Assembly (NCBI GenBank): GCA_036380735.1
Contig: DASVEE010000067.1
Location: 197,048-261,047 of the forward strand
Direction of reading: 5' to 3'
Source of the DNA: DASVEE01 sp036380735
GTDB taxonomy: Bacteria; Acidobacteriota; Thermoanaerobaculia; Gp7-AA8
DNA: 64,000 nucleotides
Every line of letters begins with the position of its first letter. Position 1 is the stretch's first letter. Made by a program: the position numbers and the translations under genes. Below, piece after piece: positions 57,889 to 64,000 of this stretch. The notes below the pieces were generated by a model, which worked only from the letters and a program-made list of their open reading frames with translations, ran no database searches and was not told the origin of the DNA.

Positions 57889-59138
57889 TGACGCCGGAGT
57901 ATAGTCTCGCGCGATTGGCCGCCGCCGACCCGTACGCCCCGCTGCGCATCCCGAACTTCCGCAAGCTCCTCGTTAGTTACGGCACGCTGACGATCGCGCG
58001 CGAGGCGCAGATCGTCGTCATCGGCTGGCAGCTCTACGCCCGCACCGGCGACCCTCTCGTCCTCGGCCTCATCGGTCTCGCCGAAGCCCTCCCCTACATC
58101 GGCGTCGCGCTCTACGCCGGCCACGTCGCTGACCGCACGGAACGCCGCGCCGTCGCGGTCGTCGGCACGCTCGGCATCCTGGTGTCGGCCATCACGCTGC
58201 TGCTCTTCACGCTCGAGCCGCGCCTGCTCTCCAACGGCATCTGGCCCGTGTACGTGGTGATCGCGCTCAGCGCCGTCGCCCGCAGCTTCACCCGTCCCGC
58301 GGTCACGGCTTTGTCAGCGGAGGTGATCCCGCGCGAGCTGTATCCGCAGGGCGTGGCGTGGCGCACCTCCACGTGGCAGTTCGCCGCGATCCTCGGACCC
58401 GCCTTCGGCGGCATGATGTACGGCTTCGCCGGCGCGGCGTGGGCCTACGGCGCGGTGGTGCTGCTGATGGCGGCCTCCGTCGTGGCGATCGCGTCGGTCA
58501 CCCACCGCGTCCGCCCGACCGCCACGGAAGAAGTGCCGCTGGGACAGAGCCTGACGACCGGCATCCGCTTCCTCTGGAACGAGCCGGTGATCCTCGCCGC
58601 GATGACGCTCGACCTGTTCGCGGTGCTCTTCGGCGGCGCCGTGGCGCTGCTGCCCGCCTTCGCCAAGCTGCTCGACGCGGGCCCGCAAGGCCTCGGCATC
58701 CTGCGCGCCGCACCGGCCGCGGGGGCGATCCTCACCGGCCTCTGGATCGCGCACCGCCCGCCGATGAAACGCGCCGGCGTCGCGCTGCTGCTCTCCGTGG
58801 CCGCGTTCGGCGTCTGCATGATCGGCTTCGCGCTGTCGCGCAGCTTCTGGCTGTCGTTCGCGCTGCTGCTCGCCAGCGGCATGGTGGACAACGTCAGCGT
58901 GGTGATCCGCTCGACGCTGGTGCAGACGCGCACGCCCGAACAGATGCTGGGGCGCGTCTCCTCCGTCAACCAGATGTTCATCGGCGCCTCCAACGAGATC
59001 GGCGCCTTCGAATCCGGCGTGGCCGCGCGGCTGCTGGGCGTGGTGCCGTCGGTGGTGTTCGGCGGCGCGATGACGCTGCTGATCGTGGGGCTGGTGGCGG
59101 CGAAGGCGCCGCAGTTGCGGAAGCTGAAGACGCTGTAG
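57888..59138 (+). CDS. MFS transporter (DHA3-type)
   Basis: Up to 416 aa; the first possible start is TTG 57888, which overlaps the first codon of the divergent GNAT gene; TTG 57915 (after TATAGT) would remove nine residues and is equally plausible. About ten to twelve membrane segments are visible. N-terminal RIPNFRKLLVSYGTLTIARE, the loop motif GHVADRTERRAVAVVGTLGI and C-terminal IRSTLVQTRTPEQMLGRVSS match DHA3-type exporters and enterobactin-exporter-like proteins. The substrate is unknown. Confidence 0.88.
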   Translation: MTPEYSLARLAAADPYAPLRIPNFRKLLVSYGTLTIAREAQIVVIGWQLYARTGDPLVLGLIGLAEALPYIGVALYAGHVADRTERRAVAVVGTLGILVSAITLLLFTLEPRLLSNGIWPVYVVIALSAVARSFTRPAVTALSAEVIPRELYPQGVAWRTSTWQFAAILGPAFGGMMYGFAGAAWAYGAVVLLMAASVVAIASVTHRVRPTATEEVPLGQSLTTGIRFLWNEPVILAAMTLDLFAVLFGGAVALLPAFAKLLDAGPQGLGILRAAPAAGAILTGLWIAHRPPMKRAGVALLLSVAAFGVCMIGFALSRSFWLSFALLLASGMVDNVSVVIRSTLVQTRTPEQMLGRVSSVNQMFIGASNEIGAFESGVAARLLGVVPSVVFGGAMTLLIVGLVAAKAPQLRKLKTL

Positions 59139-59142
59139 GCGC

Positions 59143-59239
59143 GGGGAACGATGGGACGAATAGGACCTATAGGACGAATGGGACGGGACCGAGGACGCAT
59201 TCGTCCTATCGGTCCTATTCGTCCCATCCGTCCTATCGT
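59143..59239. repeat. 9-nt-phased inverted-repeat element, copy 11
   Basis: Left arm GGGGAACGATGGGACGAATA and onward, short spacer GGGACCGAGGACGC, right arm ATTCGTCCTATCGGTCCTAT and onward, ending CGTCCTATCG. It lies between convergent MFS and M16 genes. It lacks the long core. Confidence 0.9.
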
Positions 59240-59241
59240 GT

Positions 59242-61920
59242 CTATTTCCCGCGCACTACGGCGATCACGTAGTTGTCGGTGCCGAAGTACTTGGCCGCGG
59301 TCTGTTTGATTTCCTCCGCCGTCAGCTTCTGCGCTTCGGCCACCATCTTGTTGGTGAAGTCGAGGCCGACGCCGTTGAAGTGGTTGTGGGCGTAGTCGGT
59401 CATGAAGGCCTGGTTGGTCTGCTGGGAGATGCGGGTGACGCCGGCGAGGTACGACTTCGCGCGGGCCAGTTCCGGCTCGCCGAAGGCGTCGTTCTGGAGG
59501 CGGCGCAGCTCCGTGAGGAGGCCTTTCTTCGCGTCTTCTTCCTTCGCGGCTTCGCTGGCGAGGTAGGCGATGAACGCGCCGCCCTGCGCGGCTGCCTGGA
59601 TGTTGCCGAAGACGGTGTAGGCGAGGGAGCGCTTGCTGCGCAGCTCACCGAAGAGCGTGCCAGCCTGGCCGGAGGCGATGCCCTGCACGAGGCGCAGGCG
59701 GACGTAGTCGGGGTGCGACATCGGCACGGCGGGGAAGCCGAGGACGATGGCGGATTGCTTGCGGTCGCGGAACTCGACGGTCTCGGCGCGTTGCGCGGGG
59801 ACGATGGCGAGATCGGTCGCCGGCGCGGGGCCGGTGCGTTTCGGCAGCTTGCCGAACGCCGATTCGGCGAGCTGCTTCGCGTCGTCGAGGGCGATGTCGC
59901 CGACGATCACGACGAGGGCGTCATCGGCGGTGACGTTGCGCTGCCACCAGCCGCGAAGGGCGGCTTCGTCGAGGGCGTCGATCGAGCTGGCGTAACCCTC
60001 GGACGGCAGACCGTACGGATGGTTGCGGTAGAACAGCTCGTCGAAGAGCTGGATCGGGCGCGCCGTGGCGGAGTCGTACGTGCGGCGGATCGATCCCTTC
60101 TGCAGGTGCTTCTCTTCGGCGATGCCCTGCGCGGGGAAGGCGGGGCTCGTGACGACGTCGGCCATCAGCGCGAGCGCGGGGCGGATGTTGCGGGCGATGG
60201 AGCTGAGGGCGAAGCCGAAGTAGTCGCGGTCGAGCGGCGTGATGATCTGCGTGCCGAGGAACTCGATCTCGCGGTCGATCTGCTCGGCGGTGCGGGTGGC
60301 GGTGCCGCGGCGCATCGCGCGCTGCATGAGCTGCGTGATGCCGGCGATGCGGCTGTGCTCCTGATTGCGGCCGCCGCGGAAGTAGATGCCGGCGGTGACG
60401 ACGGGCGCGCCCGGGCGCTCGTGCACGACGAGCGTCGCGCCGTTGGAGAGCTTCGACGTCAGCGGCCCTTTCGAGCCCGTCGCGCCGCGCACCGGCGCCG
60501 GTGCGGCCGGCGCTTCGGCGGTCATGGCCTGCGGCGCGGTGGTCGCGGCGACGGCGTCCTGCACGAACTTCAGCGCGGCGTCGCGCGTCAGCTCCTCCGT
60601 CCCTTTCGGGCGGTAGTGGTAGAGCGTCATGTTGTCGACGGTGAGGTAGCGGCGGGCGACGTCGACGATGTCCTGCGACGTCAGCGCCTGCAGCTTCTGG
60701 AGGTCGCCGCTGAGGCTGCGGTAGTCACCCGCCGCCTCGGCGTTGCCGAGCGTCTGGGCCTGCCCGAGGACGTGCTGGAGGCCGAGGACGATGCCGGACT
60801 CCATGCGGTTCTTCGCGAGCTGCAGCTCGTACGCGGTCGGTCCTTCCTTCTTGATGCGCTCGATCTCCTGGAGGAGGCGGCGATCGACTTCGGCGCGGTT
60901 CTTCTCATCGAACGAGGCGTCGAGCTGGAAGACGCCGACGTCTTCGAAGGTGAAGGTGGAGGCGTTGGCGGTGCTGGCGGCGGTGGGGCCGATGGCGTTG
61001 CGGAAGAGGCGTGAGGAGCGGCCGTCGCCGAGGATGGAGGAGAGGAGGCTGAGTGCGACCTCGTCCTTGTGGCGCGCGCCCGGCACGTGCCAGCCGATGA
61101 CGGTGTAGCCCTGGCGCATGTCGGCGGAGGACTGGCCGTAGCGAAACTCGGTCTGCTTCGGCTCGGAGGGACCGCCCAGCTTCTTCAGCGTGCCCTTGGG
61201 CAGCTTGCCGAACGTCTTCTCGACGGCCTTGACGACTTCGTCGTGCTTCACGTCGCCGACGATGGAGACGATCATGTTCTGCGGGCGATAGAGCGTCTCG
61301 AAGAAGGCGAGGAGGTTGTCGCGCTTGATGTTGCGCAGCACCTCGTTGGAGCCGATGCGCCAGCGCTTCATGCGGTGGCTCTGGAACATCGTGGCGTACA
61401 TGCGCTCGGCGGAGACGGCGGGGGGATTGTCGAGCTTGCGGTTCGACTCCTCGATGACGACTTCGGCTTCCTTCTGCAGCTCCGCCTGGTCGAAGAGGGG
61501 GTTGATCGCGGCGTCGGCCTGGATCTGCAGCCCGCGCTCGAAATTCTCTTTCGGGAGGACGAAGTAGTAGTTGGTGGTGTCGTAGATGGTGCCGGCATTC
61601 GCCAGGCCGCCGACGCCGGCGAGCTCCTGCGAGATCTGCTCGGCGCCGGGGAAGTTCTTCGAGCCCTTGAAGAACATGTGCTCGAAGAGGTGGGCCATGC
61701 CCGCGACTTCATCGGGCTCGTGGAAGTAGCCGGCCTTGACCCAGGTGTTGATGGCGACGACACCGGTGCCCGGCGTTTCGCGGGTGATGACGGTGAGCCC
61801 GTTCGGCAGCGTCTTCTTTTTGACGCCGGCGAGGAACTGGTCGAGAGACGAGGCGCTGCTCTGAGCGAGCGCGGCCGTCGAGACGAGCAAAAGCAGAAGC
61901 GAAGCGAGTAGACGTCGCAC
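59242..61920 (-). CDS. Periplasmic M16 zinc peptidase (insulinase family), fused two-half form
   Basis: 892 aa. GTG 61918-61920 is chosen: GGAGGAG lies nine bases upstream and the product then starts as a clean signal peptide (MRRLLASLLLLLVSTAALAQ); ATG 61938 would add six residues containing two Glu and has no ribosome site. The catalytic half has AGMAHLFEHMFFKGSKNFPG (HxxEH, about residues 69-73) and the distal Glu in KEAEVVIEESN. The second half (from about residue 460, SNGATLVVHERPGAPVVTAG) is the inactive partner. It likely degrades peptides in the periplasm. Confidence 0.9.
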   Translation of the reverse strand: MRRLLASLLLLLVSTAALAQSSASSLDQFLAGVKKKTLPNGLTVITRETPGTGVVAINTWVKAGYFHEPDEVAGMAHLFEHMFFKGSKNFPGAEQISQELAGVGGLANAGTIYDTTNYYFVLPKENFERGLQIQADAAINPLFDQAELQKEAEVVIEESNRKLDNPPAVSAERMYATMFQSHRMKRWRIGSNEVLRNIKRDNLLAFFETLYRPQNMIVSIVGDVKHDEVVKAVEKTFGKLPKGTLKKLGGPSEPKQTEFRYGQSSADMRQGYTVIGWHVPGARHKDEVALSLLSSILGDGRSSRLFRNAIGPTAASTANASTFTFEDVGVFQLDASFDEKNRAEVDRRLLQEIERIKKEGPTAYELQLAKNRMESGIVLGLQHVLGQAQTLGNAEAAGDYRSLSGDLQKLQALTSQDIVDVARRYLTVDNMTLYHYRPKGTEELTRDAALKFVQDAVAATTAPQAMTAEAPAAPAPVRGATGSKGPLTSKLSNGATLVVHERPGAPVVTAGIYFRGGRNQEHSRIAGITQLMQRAMRRGTATRTAEQIDREIEFLGTQIITPLDRDYFGFALSSIARNIRPALALMADVVTSPAFPAQGIAEEKHLQKGSIRRTYDSATARPIQLFDELFYRNHPYGLPSEGYASSIDALDEAALRGWWQRNVTADDALVVIVGDIALDDAKQLAESAFGKLPKRTGPAPATDLAIVPAQRAETVEFRDRKQSAIVLGFPAVPMSHPDYVRLRLVQGIASGQAGTLFGELRSKRSLAYTVFGNIQAAAQGGAFIAYLASEAAKEEDAKKGLLTELRRLQNDAFGEPELARAKSYLAGVTRISQQTNQAFMTDYAHNHFNGVGLDFTNKMVAEAQKLTAEEIKQTAAKYFGTDNYVIAVVRGK

Positions 61921-62090
61921 GAATGGATTCTCCTCCATGGTGTTGGGACTGCGCGGAGTTCTACGGGACGGAGAGAGGATAGTTCGGATTTTGGGACGAG
62001 GGGCCGGGTTGTAGGGACGAATGGCGCTACGAGGGGTGGAGTTTGCGCGGCGCGAGGCAGTGGGGCGGAGAATGACGGAGTTGGTGGAGT

Positions 62091-62187
62091 GGTTTTCGGT
62101 TGTTGGTTTTCGGTTTTCGGTGCTGCGCTCTGCTGGGAACGTCGCGTAGCGCAGCACCAACAACCGAAAACCGAAAACCGACAACCA
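62091..62187. repeat. 7-nt-phased inverted-repeat element, copy 1
   Basis: Left arm GGTTTTC/GGTTGTT units (62091-62121), spacer GTGCTGCGCTCTGCTGGGAA and onward containing a smaller GCTGCGC/GCGCAGC stem, right arm ACCAACAACCGAAAACCGAA and onward (62155-62187). It lies in the gap between the divergent M16 and radical SAM genes; the rest of 61921-62090 shows nothing clear. Confidence 0.88.
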
Positions 62188-62200
62188 CCCCGATACCCCT

Positions 62201-63244
62201 ATGACCATCCGAGGCCGCGGCGCCAGTTGGAATCCGCAGAACCGCTTCGAAACGCTGGAGTACGTCCGCGATGACGAGGCTCTGCCTGAGGACGTCGAGC
62301 CTTCCGCGCGGACGCTCTACCTGCGCGATCCGTCGCGGTCGATCATTGCCACGAACGACAGCCCGGACATCGGCTTCGACGCCAGCATCAATCCGTACCG
62401 CGGTTGCGAGCACGGCTGTATCTACTGTTACGCCCGCCCCACCCACGAGTACCTCGGCTTTTCGGCCGGGCTCGACTTCGAGACGAAGATCCTGGTGAAG
62501 GAAGACGCGCCGCAACTGCTGCGCGAGGAGCTGAACAAGAAGAGCTGGACGCCGAAGGTGATCGCCATCAGCGGCGTGACCGACCCGTACCAGCCGATCG
62601 AGAAGAAGTTCCAGATCACGCGCAAGTGCCTGGAGGTGCTGGCGGACTTCCGCAACCCGGTCGGGGTGATCACGAAGAACCACCTCGTCACGCGCGACGT
62701 GGACGTCTTTCAGGAGCTGGCGAAGTACGACGCGGCGAAGGTGTTCGTCTCCGTGACCACGCTCGACTCGAAGGTGGCGCGGACGATGGAGCCGCGGACG
62801 TCGTCGCCGGAGATGCGCCTCGCGGCGATCGAGACGCTGGCCAGCGCCGGCATCCCCGTCGGCGTGATGGTCGCGCCGGTCGTGCCGGGGATCACGGACC
62901 ACGAGATGCCGGCGATCCTCGCCGCGGCGAAGAAAGCGGGCGCGAAGTGGGCCGGCTTCGTCGTCCTGAGGCTCCCGTGGGCGGTCGCCCCGCTGTTCGA
63001 GCAGTGGCTCGAGGAGCACTATCCGGACCGCAAGGACAAGGTGCTGAACCGCGTCCGCGATCTGCGCGGCGGCAAGCTCTACGACGCGAAGTGGGGCGTC
63101 CGCGGCCGCGGCGAAGGGATCTTCGCGGAGCAGATCCAGGCCCTCTTCGACGTCGCCTGCCGCAAGAATGGGCTCAACGAGGACCGCTTCGAGCTCTCGA
63201 CCGAATCGTTCCGGCGACGAGGTTTGCAAGGGAGTCTGTTTTAG
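62201..63244 (+). CDS. PA0069-family radical SAM protein
   Basis: 347 aa. The 4Fe-4S site is in NPYRGCEHGCIYCYARPTHE (CxxxCxxC, about residues 69-76). DPYQPIEKKFQITRKCLEVL, VGVMVAPVVPGITDHEMPAI and GKLYDAKWGVRGRGEGIFAE are typical of the PA0069/SplB-like family of radical SAM proteins, whose substrate is not established. The length is normal (about 350). The ATG follows the 7-nt repeat. Tandem with the Nudix gene. Confidence 0.92.
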   Translation: MTIRGRGASWNPQNRFETLEYVRDDEALPEDVEPSARTLYLRDPSRSIIATNDSPDIGFDASINPYRGCEHGCIYCYARPTHEYLGFSAGLDFETKILVKEDAPQLLREELNKKSWTPKVIAISGVTDPYQPIEKKFQITRKCLEVLADFRNPVGVITKNHLVTRDVDVFQELAKYDAAKVFVSVTTLDSKVARTMEPRTSSPEMRLAAIETLASAGIPVGVMVAPVVPGITDHEMPAILAAAKKAGAKWAGFVVLRLPWAVAPLFEQWLEEHYPDRKDKVLNRVRDLRGGKLYDAKWGVRGRGEGIFAEQIQALFDVACRKNGLNEDRFELSTESFRRRGLQGSLF

Positions 63245-63248
63245 GGAC

Positions 63249-63317
63249 GGTTGTCGGTTTTCGGTTGTCGGTTTTCGGTCCCCCAACCGAAAACCGAAAA
63301 CCAACAACCGAAAACCG
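63249..63317. repeat. 7-nt-phased inverted-repeat element, copy 2
   Basis: GGTTGTC and GGTTTTC units alternate in the left arm (63249-63279), spacer CCCCC, right arm AACCGAAAACCGAAAACCAA and onward to 63317. It separates the radical SAM and Nudix genes and ends just before the Nudix ribosome site. Confidence 0.88.
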
Positions 63318-63330
63318 TGTGGAGGTGGAA

Positions 63331-63831
63331 GTGCCCAAGCAGATTGCCGCCGGCGAGCGTGTCGTGATCCTCGATGACCGCGGCTGGGAGTACGTGGAGC
63401 GGAAGAAGGGGAAGGAAGCGGTGGCCGTCGTGGCCGTCGTTGACGGGAAGCTGATCCTGACGGAGCAGTTCCGCGTCCCGGTGCACCGCCGCGTCATCGA
63501 CTGGCCCGCGGGGCTGGTCGGCGATGAAGAAGGCGCCACCGACCCGGCCACGACCGCGAAGAAGGAGCTCGAGGAGGAGACGGGCTACGTCTGCGACTCG
63601 GTGGAGTTGCTGGCCAAGGGGCCGACCTCCCCCGGCATCACCTCGGAGCAGGTGTCTTTCTACCGGGCCCACAACGCGCGCAGGGAAGGGGAGGGGGGCG
63701 GTGTCGGCGGCGAAGACATCACCGTACACCTGGTGCCCCTGGCCGAGGCGGAAGCGTGGCTGAGGGCGCGTGGGGAGGATGTGCTGGTGGATCTGAAGGT
63801 GTGGGGTGGGTTGTACTTCGTGAAGAGTTGA
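63331..63831 (+). CDS. Nudix hydrolase (ADP-ribose pyrophosphatase-like)
   Basis: 166 aa from GTG 63331, fixed by GGAGG at 63321-63325; the frame is open upstream but within the repeat. RVVILDDRGWEYVERKKGKE leads to the Nudix box region PAGLVGDEEGATDPATTAKK followed by ELEEETGYVCDSVE (KELEEETG, the metal-binding Glu residues). The spacing between the Gly and the REUxEE block is slightly unusual. It likely hydrolyses nucleoside-diphosphate-sugars such as ADP-ribose, by family. Confidence 0.88.
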   Translation: MPKQIAAGERVVILDDRGWEYVERKKGKEAVAVVAVVDGKLILTEQFRVPVHRRVIDWPAGLVGDEEGATDPATTAKKELEEETGYVCDSVELLAKGPTSPGITSEQVSFYRAHNARREGEGGGVGGEDITVHLVPLAEAEAWLRARGEDVLVDLKVWGGLYFVKS

Positions 63832-63833
63832 AC

Positions 63834-63933
63834 GGGGAACGATGGGACGAATAGGACCTATAGGACAGATAGGACGAATGGGACAAGGCCGAGGGCATCC
63901 GTCCTATTGGTCCTATCCGTCCTATCGTTCCCC
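63834..63933. repeat. 9-nt-phased inverted-repeat element, copy 12
   Basis: GGGGAACGATGGGACGAATA and onward, six 9-mers, spacer AAGGCCGAGGGC, right arm ATCCGTCCTATTGGTCCTAT and onward ending CGTCCTATCGTTCCCC: both ends are complete. It contains the TAG stop (63922-63924) of the minus-strand gene that runs off the window. Confidence 0.92.
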
Positions 63934-64000
63934 TGCATTTACCCGCAGCACGACCTTGCCGAAGTGTTCACTGCGCGCGACGGCGCGGTGCGCATCCGCG
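63922..64000 (-). CDS. C-terminal end of a zinc-alcohol-dehydrogenase/quinone-oxidoreductase-like protein (truncated)
   Basis: The last 25 codons read ADAHRAVARSEHFGKVVLRV NAGER and stop. ADAHR...SxxxFGKVVLRV is the typical end of medium-chain dehydrogenase/quinone reductases (MDR family). The rest lies beyond the window. The final GER and TAG are encoded by repeat copy 12. Confidence 0.75.
   Translation of the reverse strand, partial: ADAHRAVARSEHFGKVVLRVNAGER

Overview
The window is a high-GC bacterial chromosome segment from a Gram-negative-type organism. It has many signal peptides and a giant secreted RHS protein. It also has winged-helix/TolB-like/TPR regulators, an ECF sigma with a zinc-finger/TPR partner, CstA, GluQRS and M16/M4 peptidases. 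That mix would suit Acidobacteriota or a neighbouring soil phylum, but this is an inference; no rRNA or complete tRNA is present to settle it.

Layout. 1-2.4 kb: the 3' part of rpoC with a clear intrinsic terminator. 2.4-23 kb: ordinary chromosomal genes, including a HicA/HicB pair, cupin, cyclase-family hydrolase, HU, GNAT enzymes, AI-2E-type permease, old-yellow-enzyme oxidoreductase, a wHTH/TolB/TPR regulator divergent from a methyltransferase, TrmJ-like methyltransferase, K+ channel, an LDH-like dehydrogenase, GluQRS, CstA and a LOG-family protein. 22.5-26.5 kb: a minus-strand cluster of small exported Cys-containing peptides, a membrane-anchored thioredoxin-fold protein and a 726-aa secreted beta-sandwich protein. 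26.6-40 kb: an accessory-looking region. It holds a secreted metallo-beta-lactamase-fold protein with a lamin-tail-like end, two distant paralogues of unknown fold with an XRE-like protein, and an ECF sigma overlapping a zinc-finger/TPR protein followed by an exported repeat peptide. It continues with an AraC-type half regulator, a sigma-region-2-only mini protein, a 21-bp repeat array, a tRNA/tmRNA 3'-end fragment, an intracellular thermolysin-like (protealysin-type) protease operon, an XRE-like regulator from a near-leaderless promoter, an orphan TPR paralogue and an AlbA_2/Schlafen-like protein. 40.3-56.2 kb: one 5298-aa secreted protein (PKD-like, discoidin-like, vWA, RHS/YD repeats, toxin-like C-terminus). 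56.2-64 kb: repeats, GNAT, MFS, M16 peptidase, PA0069-like radical SAM protein, Nudix hydrolase and the end of a zinc-alcohol-dehydrogenase-like gene.

The strongest unusual signals are as follows. (1) A family of about twelve intergenic inverted-repeat elements is built from a 9-nt unit of the form GGACnnATA/G, with ends like GGGGAACGATAGGAC and, in several copies, a conserved core. They sit at gene 3' ends and supply the stop codon of several genes. A second family uses a 7-nt unit (GGTTTTC). (2) The ECF sigma / zinc-finger-TPR / exported tandem-repeat peptide module resembles the parts list of a peptide-signalling system. (3) The exported Cys-peptide/thioredoxin cluster. (4) A shared palindrome sits over two TTGACA promoters flanking the protease operon, next to an XRE-like regulator. 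(5) The giant RHS protein has no visible immunity gene beside it.
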